This document shows, piece after piece, positions 9,859 through 22,100 of a stretch of DNA of 64,000 nt. The notes beneath the pieces are model-generated. The model did no database searches and was not told the origin of the DNA. It saw only the letters and a program-made list of their open reading frames with translations. This DNA is from Euonymus europaeus (Eukaryota > Streptophyta > Magnoliopsida > Celastrales > Celastraceae). Both the position numbers and the translations under genes were made by a program. The stretch covers positions 1,069,001 through 1,133,000 of the forward strand of contig OY756972.1 in NCBI GenBank assembly GCA_963580455.1. Reading direction: 5' to 3'. The number at the start of each line of letters is the position of its first letter. Position 1 is the stretch's first letter.

Positions 9859-12107
9859 GCCGCGAAATGTGGTTTCTTTACGTAAACGGTTTTATGAATA
9901 TCCGTTGACTCCGAGTTCTGAATTCGGTTATTTTTAGCTTGATTTCACACAACTTTTCAAGCTCTCCGATCCTGGCCTTTCGGATTTTGATTTCAGAACT
10001 CGTGACTAGTAGGTCTCGTTTCTCCCAATTAGCCGCGAAATGTGGTTTCTTTACGTAAACGGTTTTATGAATATCCGTTGACTTCGAGTTCTGAATTCGG
10101 TGATTTTTAGCTTGATTACACACTACTTTTCGAGCTCTACGATCCTGGAGTTTCGGATTTTGATTTCAGAACTCGTGGCTATTTGGTCTCGTTTCACCTA
10201 GTTAGCCGCGAAATGTGGTTTCTTTACGTAAACGGTTTTATGAATATCCGTTGACTCCGAGTTCTGAATTCGGTGATTTTTTGCTTGATTTCACACTATT
10301 TTTCGAGCTCTACAATCCTGGCGTTTCGGATTTTGATTTCAGAACTCGTGGCTAGTAGGTCTCGTTTCACCTAGTTAGCCGCGAAATGTGGTTTCTTTAC
10401 GTAAACGGTTTTATGAATATCCGTTGACTCCGAGTTCTGAATTCGGTGATTTTTAGCTTGATTTCACACTACTTTTCGAGCTCTACGATCCTGGACTTTC
10501 GGATTTTGATTTCAGAACTCGTGATTAGTAGGTCTCGTTTCTCCCAATTAGCCGCGAAATGTGGTTTCTTTACGTAAACGGTTTTATGAATATCCGTTTA
10601 CTCCGAGTTCTGAATTCGGTGATTTTTAGCTTGATTTCACACTAATTTTCGAGCTCTACGATCCTGGCGTTTCGGATTTTGATTTCAGAAGTCGTGGCTA
10701 GTTGGTCTCGTTTCACCTAGTTAGCCGCGAAATGTGGTTTCTTTACGTAAACGGTTTTATGAATATCCGTTGACTCCGAGTTCTGAATTCGGTGATTTTT
10801 AGCTTGATTTCACACTACTTTTCGAGCTCTACGATCCTGGCGTTTCGGATTTTGATTTCAGAACTCGTGGCTAGTTGGTCTCGTTTCACCTAGTTAGCCG
10901 CGAAATGTGGTTTCTTTACGTAAACGGTTTTATGAATATCCGTTGACTCCGAGTTCTGAATTCGGTGATTTTTAGCTTGATTTCACACTACTTTTCGAGC
11001 TCTACAATCCTGGCATTTCGGATTTTGATTTCAGAACTCGTGGCTAGTAGGTCTCGTTTCACCTAGTTAGCCGCGAAATGTGGTTTCTTTACGTAAACGG
11101 TTTTATGAATACCCGTTGACTCCGAGTTCTGAATTCGGTGATTTTTTGTTTGATTTCACACTACTTTTCGAGCTCTACAATCCTGGCGTTTCGGATTTTG
11201 ATTTCAGAACTCGTGGCTAGTAGGTCTCGTTTCACCTAGTTAGCCGCGAAATGTGGTTTCTTTACGTAAACGGTTTTATGAATATCCGTTGACTCCGAGT
11301 TCTGAATTCAGTGATTTTTAGCTTGATTTCACACTACTTTTCGAGCTCTACGATCCTGGACTTTCGGATTTTGATTTCAGAACTCGTGACTAGTAGGTCT
11401 CGTTTCTCCCAATTAGCCGCGAAATGTGGTTTCTTTACGTAAACGGTTTTATGAATATCCGTTTACTCCGAGTTCTGACTTCGGTGATTTTTAGCTTGAT
11501 TTCACACTAATTTTCGAGCTCTACGATCCTGGCATTTCGGATTTTGATTTCAGAAGTCGTGGCTAGTTGGTCTCGTTTCACCTAGTTAGCCGCGAAATGT
11601 GGTTTCTTTACGTAAACGGTTTTATGAATATCCGTTGACTCCGAGTTCTGAATTCGGTGATTTTTAGCTTGATTTCACACTACTTTTCGAGCTCTACGAT
11701 CCTGGCGTTTCGGATTTTGATTTCAGAACTCGTGGCTAGTTGGTCTCGTTTCACCTAGTTAGCCGCGAAATGTGGTTTCTTTACGTAAACGGTTTTATGA
11801 ATATCCGTTGACTCCGAGTTCTGAATTCGGTGATTTTTAGCTTGATTTCACACTACTTTTCGAGCTCTACAATCCTGGCATTTCGGATTTTGATTTCACA
11901 ACTCGTGGCTAGTAGGTCTCGTTTCACCTAGTTAGCCGCGAAATGTGGTTTCTTTACGTAAACGGTTTTATGAATATCCGTTGACTCCGAGTTCTGAATT
12001 CGGTTATTTTTAGCTTTATTTCACACTAATTTTCGAGCTCTACGATCCTGGCGTTTCGGATTTTGATTTCAGAACTCGTGGCTAGTTGGTCTCATTTCAC
12101 CTAGTTA
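9859..12107 (+). repeat. 13-monomer second copy of the left-domain unit
   Basis: m58-m70 repeat the order of the preceding unit but without the internal 6-mer duplication. m58-m63 match m39-m44 at an offset of 3287 bp (TTTTCAAGC at 6669 and 9956). m64-m70 match m51-m57 at an offset of 2249 bp (GATTTTTTGT at 8891 and 11140; GATTTCACAACTCG in m56 and m69). The minus-strand open frame near 9878 is the counterpart of the one near 2442. Confidence 0.85.
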
Positions 12108-14354
12108 GCCGCGAAATGTGGTTTCTTTACGTAAACGGTTTTATGAATATCCGTTGACTCCGAGTTCTGAATTCGGTGATTTTTAGCTTGATTTCACACT
12201 ACTTTTCGAGCTCTACGATCCTGGCGTTTCGGATTTTGATTTCAGAACTCGTGGCTAGTTGGTGTCGTTTCACCTAGTTAGCCGCGAAATGTGGTTTCTT
12301 TACGTAAACGGTTTTATGAATATCCGTTGACTCCGAGTTCTGAATTCGGTGATTTTTAGCTTGATTTCACACTACTTTTCGAGCTCTACGATCCTGGCAT
12401 TTCGGATTTTGATTTCAGAACTCGTGGCCAGTTGGTCTCGTTTCACCTAGTTAGCCGCGAAATGTGGTTCTTTACGTAAACGGTTTTATGAATATCCGTT
12501 GACTCCGAGTTCTGAATTCGGTGATTTTTAGCTTGATTTCACACTACTTTTCGAGCTCTACAATCCTGGCATTTTGGATTTTGATTTCAGAACTCGTGGC
12601 TAGTTGGTCTCGTTTCACCTAGTTAGCCGCCAAATGTGGTTTCTTTACGTAAACGGTTTTATAAATATCCGTTCACTCCGAGTTCTGAATTCGGTGATTT
12701 TTAGCTTGATTTCACACTAATTTTCGAGCTCTACGATCCTGGCGTTTCGGATTTTGATTTCAGAACTCGTGCCTAGTTGGTCTCGTTTCACCTAGTTAGC
12801 CGCGAAATGTGGTTTCTTTACGTAAACGGTTTTATGAATATCCGTTGACTCCGAGTTCTGAATTCTGTGATTTTTAGCTTGATTTCACACTACTTTTCGA
12901 GCTCTACAATCCTGGCGTTTCGGATTTTGATTTCAGAACTCGTGGCTAGTAGGTCTCGTTTCACCTAGTTAGCCGCGAAATGTTGTTTCTTTACGTAAAC
13001 GGTTTTATGAATATCCGTTGACTCCGAGTTCTGAATTCGGTGAATTTTAGCTTGATTTCACACTACTTTTCGAGCTCTACAATCCTGCCGTTTCGGATTT
13101 TTATTTCAAAACTCGTGGCTAGTTGGTCTCGTTTCACCTAGTTAGCCGCGAAATGTGGTTTCTTTACGTAAACGGTTTTATGAATATCCGTTGACTCCGA
13201 GTTCTGAATTCGGTGATTTTTAGCTTGATTTCACACTACTTTTCGAGCTCTACGATCCTGGCATTTCGGATTTTGATTTCAGAACTCGTGGCTAGTTGGT
13301 CTCGTTTCACCTAGTTAGCCGCGAAATGTGGTTTCTTTACGTAAACGGTTTTATGAATATCCGTTGACTCCGAGTTCTAATTTCGGTGATTTTTAGCTTG
13401 ATTTCACGCTAATTTTTGAGCTCTACGATCCTGGCCTTTCGGATTTTGATGTCAGAAGTCGTGGCTAGTTGGTCTCGTTTCACCTAGTTAGCCGCGAAAT
13501 GTGGTTTCTTTACGTAAACGGTTTTATGAATATCCGTTGACTCCGAGTTCTGAATTCGGTGATTTTTAGCTTGATTTCACACTATTTTTCGAGCTCTATA
13601 ATCCTGCCGTTTCGGATTTTGATTTCAGAACTCGTGGCTAGTTGGTCTCGTTTCACCTAGTTAGCCGCGAAATGTGGTTTCTTTACGTAAACGGTTTTAT
13701 GAATATCCGTTGACTCCGAGTTCTAATTTCGGTGATTTTTAGCTTGATTTCACGCTAATTTTTGAGCTCTACGATCCTGGCGTTTCGGATTTTGATGTCA
13801 GAAGTCGTGGCTAGTTGGTCTCGTTTCACCTAGTTAGCCGCGAAATGTGGTTTCTTTACGTAAACGGTTTTATGAATATCCGTTGACTCCGAGTTCTGAA
13901 TTCGGTGATTTTTAGCTTGATTTCACACTATTTTTCGAGCTCTATAATCCTGCCGTTTCGGATTTTGATTTCAGAACTCGTGGCTAGTAGGTCTCGTTTC
14001 ACCTAGTTAGCCGCGAAATGTGGTTTCTTTACGTAAACGGTTTTATGAATATCCGTTGACTCCGAGTTCTGAATTCGGTGATTTTTAGCTTGATTTCACA
14101 CTACTTTTCGAGCTCTACGATCCTGGCATTTCGGATTTTGATTTCAGAACTCGTGGCTAGTTGGTCTTGTTTCACCTAGTTAGCCGCGAAATGTGGTTCT
14201 TTACGTAAACGGTTTTATGAATATCCGTTGACTCCGAGTTCTGAATTCGGTGATTTTTAGCTTGATTTCACACTACTTTTCGAGCTCTACAATCCTGGCA
14301 TTTCGGATTTTGATTTCAGAACTCGTGGCTAGTTGGTCTCGTTTCACCTAGTTA
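12108..14354 (+). repeat. Segment m71-m83, second copy of 4325-6571
   Basis: These thirteen monomers share monomer order and rare markers with m26-m38, 7783 bp earlier. m74 (12626) has CTACAATCC, GGCATTTTGG and then ATAAATATCCGTTCAC in m74-m75 order, unlike its partner, so part was converted to the type common further right. It forms the boundary between the left domain and the remaining array. Confidence 0.83.
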
Positions 14355-14698
14355 GCCGCGAAATGTGGTTCTTTACGTAAACGGTTTTATGAATATCCGT
14401 TGACTCCGAGTTCTGAATTCGGTGATTTTTAGCTTGATTTCACACTACTTTTCGAGCTCTACGATCCTGGCTTTTCGGATTTTGATTTCAGAACTCGTGG
14501 CTAGTTGGTCTCGATTCACCTAGTTAGCCGCGAAATGTGGTTCTTTACGTAAACGGTTTTATGAATATCCGTTGACTCCGAGTTCTGAATTCGGTGATTT
14601 TTAGCTTGATTTCACACTACTTTTCGAGCTCTACAATCCTGGCATTTTGGATTTTGATTTCAGAACTCGTGGCTAGTTGGTCTCGTTTCACCTAGTTA
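14183..14698 (+). repeat. Three consecutive 172-bp monomers
   Basis: m83, m84 and m85 (starts 14183, 14355, 14527) all carry GTGGTTCTTT in place of GTGGTTTCTTT. Elsewhere the short monomer is always isolated. It looks like a local triplication of a single monomer, with each copy then showing its own state at positions 110, 119 and 123. Confidence 0.85.
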
Positions 14699-15390
14699 GC
14701 CGCAAAATGTGGTTTCTTTACGTAAACGGTTTTATAAATATCCGTTCACTCCGAGTTCTGAATTCGGTGATTTTTAGCTTGATTTCACACTAATTTTCGA
14801 GCTCTACGATCCTGGCGTTTCGGATTTTGATTTCAGAACTGGTGGCTAGTAGGTCTCGTTTCAACTAGTTAGCCGCGAAATGTGGTTTCTTTACGTAAAC
14901 GGTTTTATGAATATCCGTTTACTCCGAGTTCTGAATTCGGTGATTTTTAACTTGATTTCACACTAATTTTCGAGCTCTACGATCCTGGCATTTCGGATTT
15001 TGATTTCAGAACTCGTGGCTAGTTGGTGTCGTTTCACCTAGTTAGCCGCGAAATGTGGTTTCTTTACGTAAACGGTTTTATGAATATCCGTTGACTCCGA
15101 GTTCTGAATTCGATGATTTTTAGCTTGATTTCACACTAATTTTCGAGCTCTACGATCCTGGCGTTTCGGATTTTGATTTCAGAACTCGTGGCTAGTTGGT
15201 CTCCTTTCACCTAGTTAGCCGCGAAATGTGGTTTCTTTACGTAAACGGTTTTATGAATATCCGTTGACTCCGAGTTCTGAATTCGGTGATTTTTAGCTTG
15301 ATTTCACACTACTTTTCGAGCTTTACAATCCTGGCGTTTCGGATTTTGATTTCAGAACTCGTGGCTAGTAGGTCTCGTTTCACCTAGTTA
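14699..15390 (+). repeat. Monomers m86-m89, cassette B opening
   Basis: m86 (14699) is a GCCGCAAAATG/ATAAATATCCGTTCAC monomer. m87-m89 then give the order TTTACTCC with TTAACTTGA and GGTGTCG, TTCGATGATT with CTCCTTTCAC, and GAGCTTTACAATCC with AGTAGG. That order recurs at 29054, 31130 and 35972, with a close variant at 51359. Confidence 0.8.
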
Positions 15391-18300
15391 GCCGCGAAAT
15401 GTGGTTTCTTTACGTAAACGGTTTTATGAATATCCGTTGACTCCGAGTTCCGAATTCGGTGATTTTTAGCTTTATTTCACACTAATTTTCGAGCTCTACG
15501 ATCCTGGCGTTTCGGATTTTGATTTCAGAACTCGTGGCTAGTTGGTCTCGTTTCACCTAGTTAGCCGCGAAATGTGGTTTCTTTACGTAAACGGTTTTAT
15601 AAATATCCGTTCACTCCGAGTTCTGAATTCGGTGATTTTTAGCTTGATTTCACACTAATTTTCGAGCTCTACGATCCTGGCGTTTCGGATTTTGATTTCA
15701 GAACTCGTGGCTAGTTGGTCTCGTTTCACCTAGTTAGCCGCGAAATGTGGTTTCTTTACGTAAACGGTTTTATGAATATCCGTTGACTCCGAGTTCTGAA
15801 TTCGGTGATTTTTAGCTTGATTTCACACTACTTTTCGAGCTCTACGATCCTGGCGTTTCGGATTTTGATTTCAGAACTCGTGGCTAGTAGGTCTCGTTTC
15901 ACCTAGTTAGCCGCGAAATGTGGTTTCTTTACGTAAACGGTTTTATGAATATCCGTTGACTCCGAGTTCTGAATTCGGTGATTTTTAGCTTGATTTCACA
16001 CTAATTTTCGAGCTCTACGATCCTGCCGTTTCGGATTTTGATTTCAGAACTCGTGGCTAGTTGGTCTCGTTTCACCTAGTTAGCCGCGAAATGTGGTTTC
16101 TTTACGTAAACGGTTTTATGAATATCCGTTGACTCCGAGTTCTGAATTCGGTGATTTTTAGCTTGATTTCACACTACTTTTCGAGCTCTACGATCCTGGC
16201 GTTTCGGATTTTGATTTCAGAACTCGTGGCTAGTTGGTGTCGTTTCACCTAGTTAGCCGCGAAATGTGGTTTCTTTACGTAAACGGTTTTATGAATATCC
16301 GTTGACTCCGAGTTCTGAATTCGGTGATTTTTAGCTTGATTTCACACTACTTTTCGAGCTCTACGATCCTGGCATTTCGGATTTTGATTTCAGAACTCGT
16401 GGCAAGTTGGTCTCGTTTCACCTAGTTAGCCGCGAAATGTGGTTTCTTTACGTAAACGGTTTTATGAATATCCGTTGACTCCGAGTTCTGAATTCGGTGA
16501 TTTTTAGCTTGATTTCACACTAATTTTCGAGCTCTACGATCCTGCCGTTTCGGATTTTGATTTCAGAACTCGTGGCTAGTTGGTCTCGTTTCACCTAGTT
16601 AGCCGCGAAATGTGGTTTCTTTACGTAAACGGTTTTATGAATATCCGTTGACTCCGAGTTCTGAATTCGGTGATTTTTAGCTTGATTTCACACTACTTTT
16701 CGAGCTCTACGATCCTGGCGTTTCGGATTTTGATTTCAGAACTCGTGGCTAGTTGGTGTCGTTTCACCTAGTTAGCCGCGAAATGTGGTTTCTTTACGTA
16801 AACGGTTTTATGAATATCCGTTGACTCCGAGTTCTGAATTCGGTGATTTTTAGCTTGATTTCACACTACTTTTCGAGCTCTACGATCCTGGCATTTCGGA
16901 TTTTGATTTCAGAACTCGTGGCTAGTTGGTCTCGTTTCACCTAGTTAGCCGCGAAATGTGGTTTCTTTACGTAAACGGTTTTATAAATATCCGTTCACTC
17001 CGAGTTCTGAATTCGGTGATTTTTAGCTTGATTTCACACTAATTTTCGAGCTCTACGATCCTGGCGTTTCGGATTTTGATTTCAGAACTCGTGGCTAGTT
17101 GGTCTCGTTTCACCTAGTTAGCCGCGAAATGTGGTTTCTTTACGTAAACGGTTTTATGAATATCCGTTGACTCCGAGTTCTGAATTCGGTGATTTTTAGC
17201 TTGATTTCACACTAATTTTCGAGCTCTACGATCCTGGTGTTTCGGATTTTGATTTCAGAACTCGTGGCTAGTTGGTCTCGTTTCACCTAGTTAGCCGCGA
17301 AATGTGGTTTCTTTACGTAAACGGTTTTATGAATATCCGTTGACTCCGAGTTCCGAATTCGGTGATTTTTAGCTTTATTTCACACTAATTTTCGAGCTCT
17401 ACGATCCTGGCGTTTCGGATTTTGATTTCAGAACTCGTGGCTAGTTGGTCTCGTTTCACCTAGTTAGCCGCGAAATGTGGTTTCTTTACGTAAACGGTTT
17501 TATAAATATCCGTTCACTCCGAGTTCTGAATTCGGTGATTTTTAGCTTGATTTCACACTAATTTTCGAGCTCTACGATCCTGGCGTTTCGGATTTTGATT
17601 TCAGAACTCGTGGCTAGTTGGTCTCGTTTCACCTAGTTAGCCGCGAAATGTGGTTTCTTTACGTAAACGGTTTTATGAATATCCGTTGACTCCGAGTTCT
17701 GAATTCGGTGATTTTTAGCTTGATTTCACACTACTTTTCGAGCTCTACGATCCTGGCGTTTCGGATTTTGATTTCAGAACTCGTGGCTAGTAGGTCTCGT
17801 TTCACCTAGTTAGCCGCGAAATGTGGTTTCTTTACGTAAACGGTTTTATGAATATCCGTTGACTCCGAGTTCTGAATTCGGTGATTTTTAGCTTGATTTC
17901 ACACTAATTTTCGAGCTCTACGATCCTGCCGTTTCGGATTTTGATTTCAGAACTCGTGGCTAGTTGGTCTCGTTTCACCTAGTTAGCCGCGAAATGTGGT
18001 TTCTTTACGTAAACGGTTTTATGAATATCCGTTGACTCCGAGTTCTGAATTCGGTGATTTTTAGCTTGATTTCACACTACTTTTCGAGCTCTACGATCCT
18101 GGCGTTTCGGATTTTGATTTCAGAACTCGTGGCTAGTTGGTGTCGTTTCACCTAGTTAGCCGCGAAATGTGGTTTCTTTACGTAAACGGTTTTATGAATA
18201 TCCGTTGACTCCGAGTTCTGAATTCGGTGATTTTTAGCTTGATTTCACACTACTTTTCGAGCTCTACGATCCTGGCATTTCGGATTTTGATTTCAGAACT

Positions 18301-19196
18301 CGTGGCTAGTTGGTCTCGTTTCACCTAGTTAGCCGCGAAATGTGGTTTCTTTACGTAAACGGTTTTATGAATATCCGTTGACTCCGAGTTCTGAATTCGG
18401 TGATTTTTAGCTTGATTTCACACTAATTTTCGAGCTCTACGATCCTGCCGTTTCGGATTTTGATTTCAGAACTCGTGGCTAGTTGGTCTCGTTTCACCTA
18501 GTTAGCCGCGAAATGTGGTTTCTTTACGTAAACGGTTTTATGAATATCCGTTGACTCCGAGTTCTGAATTCGGTGATTTTTAGCTTGATTTCACACTACT
18601 TTTCGAGCTCTACGATCCTGGCGTTTCGGATTTTGATTTCAGAACTCGTGGCTAGTTGGTGTCGTTTCACCTAGTTAGCCGCGAAATGTGGTTTCTTTAC
18701 GTAAACGGTTTTATGAATATCCGTTGACTCCGAGTTCTGAATTCGGTGATTTTTAGCTTGATTTCACACTACTTTTCGAGCTCTACGATCCTGGCATTTC
18801 GGATTTTGATTTCAGAACTCGTGGCTAGTTGGTCTCGTTTCACCTAGTTAGCCGCGAAATGTGGTTTCTTTACGTAAACGGTTTTATAAATATCCGTTCA
18901 CTCCGAGTTCTGAATTCGGTGATTTTTAGCTTGATTTCACACTAATTTTCGAGCTCTACGATCCTGGCGTTTCGGATTTTGATTTCAGAACTCGTGGCTA
19001 GTTGGTCTCGTTTCACCTAGTTAGCCGCCAAATGTGGTTTCTTTACGTAAACGGTTTTATGAATATCCGTTGACTCCGAGTTCTGAATTCGGTGATTTTT
19101 AGCTTGATTTCACACTAATTTTCGAGCTCTACGATCCTGGTGTTTCGGATTTTGATTTCAGAACTCGTGGCTAGTTGGTCTCGTTTCACCTAGTTA
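15391..19196 (+). repeat. 11-monomer HOR, 1903 bp x 2
   Basis: m90-m100 (15391-17293) and m101-m111 (17294-19196) are tandem copies. Offset-1903 markers are GAGTTCCGAATTC (15445, 17348), TCCTGCCG (16021/17924 and 16540/18443) and CCTGGTGTTT (m100, m111). By eye I saw only two clear differences: GGCAAGTTGG against GGCTAGTTGG, and GCCGCG against GCCGCC at m100/m111. Inside each copy a trimer is doubled (m93-m95 and m96-m98, 519 bp each). Confidence 0.92.
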
Positions 19197-22100
19197 GCCG
19201 CGAAATGTGGTTTCTTTACGTAAACGGTTTTATGAATATCCGTTGACTCCGAGTTCTGAATTCGGTGATTTTTAGCTTGATTTTACACTACTTTTCGAGC
19301 TCTACAATCCTGGCGTTTTGGATTTTGATTTCAGAACTCGTGGCTAGTTGGTCTCGTTTCACCTAGTTAGCCGCAAAATGTGGTTTCTTTACGTAAACGG
19401 TTTTATAAATATCCGTTCACTCCGAGTTCTGAATTCGGTGATTTTTAGCTTGATTTCACACTAATTTTCGAGCTCTACGATCCTGGTGTTTCGGATTTTG
19501 ATTTCAGAACTCGTGGCTAGTTGCTCTCGTTTCACCTAGTTAGCCGCGAAATGTGGTTTCTTTACGTAAACGGTTTTATGAATATCCGTTGACTCCGAGT
19601 TCTGAATTCGGTGATTTTTAGCTTGATTTCACACTACTTTTCGAGCTCTACAATCCTGGCGTTTCGGATTTTGATTTCAGAACTCGTGGCTAGTTGGTGT
19701 CGTTTCACCTAGTTAGCCGCGAAATGTGGTTTCTTTACGTAAACGGTTTTATGAATATCCGTTGACTCCGAGTTCTGAATTCGGTGATTTTTAGCTTGAT
19801 TTCACACTAATTTTCGAGCTCTACGATCCTGGCATTTCGGATTTTGATTTCAGAACTCGTGGCTAGTTGGTCTCGTTTCACCTAGTTAGCCGCGAAATGT
19901 GGTTCTTTACGTAAACGGTTTTATAAATATCCGTTCACTCCGAGTTCTGAATTCGGTGATTTTTAGCTTGATTTCACACTAATTTTCGAGCTCTACGATC
20001 CTGGCGTTTCGGATTTTGATTTCAGAACTCGTGGCTAGTTGGTCTCGTTTCACCTAGTTAGCCGCGAAATGTGGTTTCTTTACGTAAACGGTTTTATGAA
20101 TATCCGTTGACTCCGAGTTCTGAATTCGGTGATTTTTAGCTTGATTTCACACTACTTTTCGAGCTCTACAATCCTGGCGTTTCGGATTTTGATTTCAGAA
20201 CTCGTGGCTAGTAGGTCTCGTTTCACCTAGTTAGCCGCGAAATGTGGTTTCTTTACGTAAACGGTTTTATGAATATCCGTTGACTCCGAGTTCTGAATTC
20301 GGTGATTTTTAGCTTTATTTCACACTAATTTTCGAGCTCTACGATCCTGGCGTTTCGGATTTTGATTTCAGAACTCGTGGCTAGTTGGTCTCGTTTCACC
20401 TAGTTAGCCGCGAAATGTGGTTTCTTTACGTAAACGGTTTTATGAATATCCGTTGACTCCGAGTTCTGAATTCGGTGATTTTTAGCTTGATTTCACACTA
20501 CTTTTCGAGCTCTACGATCCTGGCGTTTCGGATTTTGATTTCAGAACTCGTGGCTAGTTGGTGTCGTTTCACCTAGTTAGCCGCGAAATGTGGTTTCTTT
20601 ACGTAAACGGTTTTATGAATATCCGTTGACTCCGAGTTCTGAATTCGGTGATTTTTAGCTTGATTTCACACTAATTTTTGAGCTCTACGATCCTGGCATT
20701 TCGGATTTTGATTTCAGAACTCGTGGCTAGTTGGTCTCGTTTCACCTAGTTAGCCGCGAAATGTGGTTTCTTTACGTAAACGGTTTTATGAATATCCGTT
20801 GACTCCGAGTTCTGAATTCGGTGATTTTTAGCTTGATTTCACACTACTTTTCGAGCTCTACAATCCTGGCGTTTCGGATTTTGATTTCAGAACTCGTGGC
20901 TAGTAGGTCTCGTTTCACCTAGTTAGCCGCGAAATGTGGTTTCTTTACGTAAACGGTTTTATGAATATCCGTTGACTCCGAGTTCTGAATTCGGTGATTT
21001 TTAGCTTGATTTCACACTACTTTTCGAGCTCTACAATCCTGGCGTTTCGGATTTTGATTTCAGAACTCGTGGCTAGTAGGTCTCGTTTCACCTAGTTAGC
21101 CGCGAAATGTGGTTTCTTTACGTAAACGGTTTTATGAATATCCGTTGACTCCGAGTTCTGAATTCGGTGATTTTTAGCTTTATTTCACACTAATTTTCGA
21201 GCTCTACGATCCTGGCGTTTCGGATTTTGATTTCAGAACTCGTGGCTAGTTGGTCTCGTTTCACCTAGTTAGCCGCGAAATGTGGTTTCTTTACGTAAAC
21301 GGTTTTATGAATATCCGTTGACTCCGAGTTCTGAATTCGGTGATTTTTAGCTTGATTTCACACTACTTTTCGAGCTCTACGATCCTGGCGTTTCGGATTT
21401 TGATTTCAGAACTCGTGGCTAGTTGGTGTCGTTTCACCTAGTTAGCCGCGAAATGTGGTTTCTTTACGTAAACGGTTTTATGAATATCCGTTGACTCCGA
21501 GTTCTGAATTCGGTGATTTTTAGCTTGATTTCACACTAATTTTCGAGCTCTACGATCCTGGCATTTCGGATTTTGATTTCAGAACTCGTGGCTAGTTGGT
21601 CTCGTTTCACCTAGTTAGCCGCGAAATGTGGTTTCTTTACGTAAACGGTTTTATGAATATCCGTTGACTCCGAGTTCTGAATTCGGTGATTTTTAGCTTT
21701 ATTTCACACTAATTTTCGAGCTCTACGATCCTGGCGTTTCGGATTTTGATTTCAGAACTCGTGGCTAGTTGGTCTCGTTTCACCTAGTTAGCCGCGAAAT
21801 GTGGTTTCTTTACGTAAACGGTTTTATGAATATCCGTTGACTCCGAGTTCTGAATTCGGTGATTTTTAGCTTGATTTCACACTACTTTTCGAGCTCTACG
21901 ATCCTGGCGTTTCGGATTTTGATTTCAGAACTCGTGGCTAGTTGGTGTCGTTTCACCTAGTTAGCCGCGAAATGTGGTTTCTTTACGTAAACGGTTTTAT
22001 GAATATCCGTTGACTCCGAGTTCTGAATTCGGTGATTTTTAGCTTGATTTCACACTAATTTTCGAGCTCTACGATCCTGGCATTTCGGATTTTGATTTCA

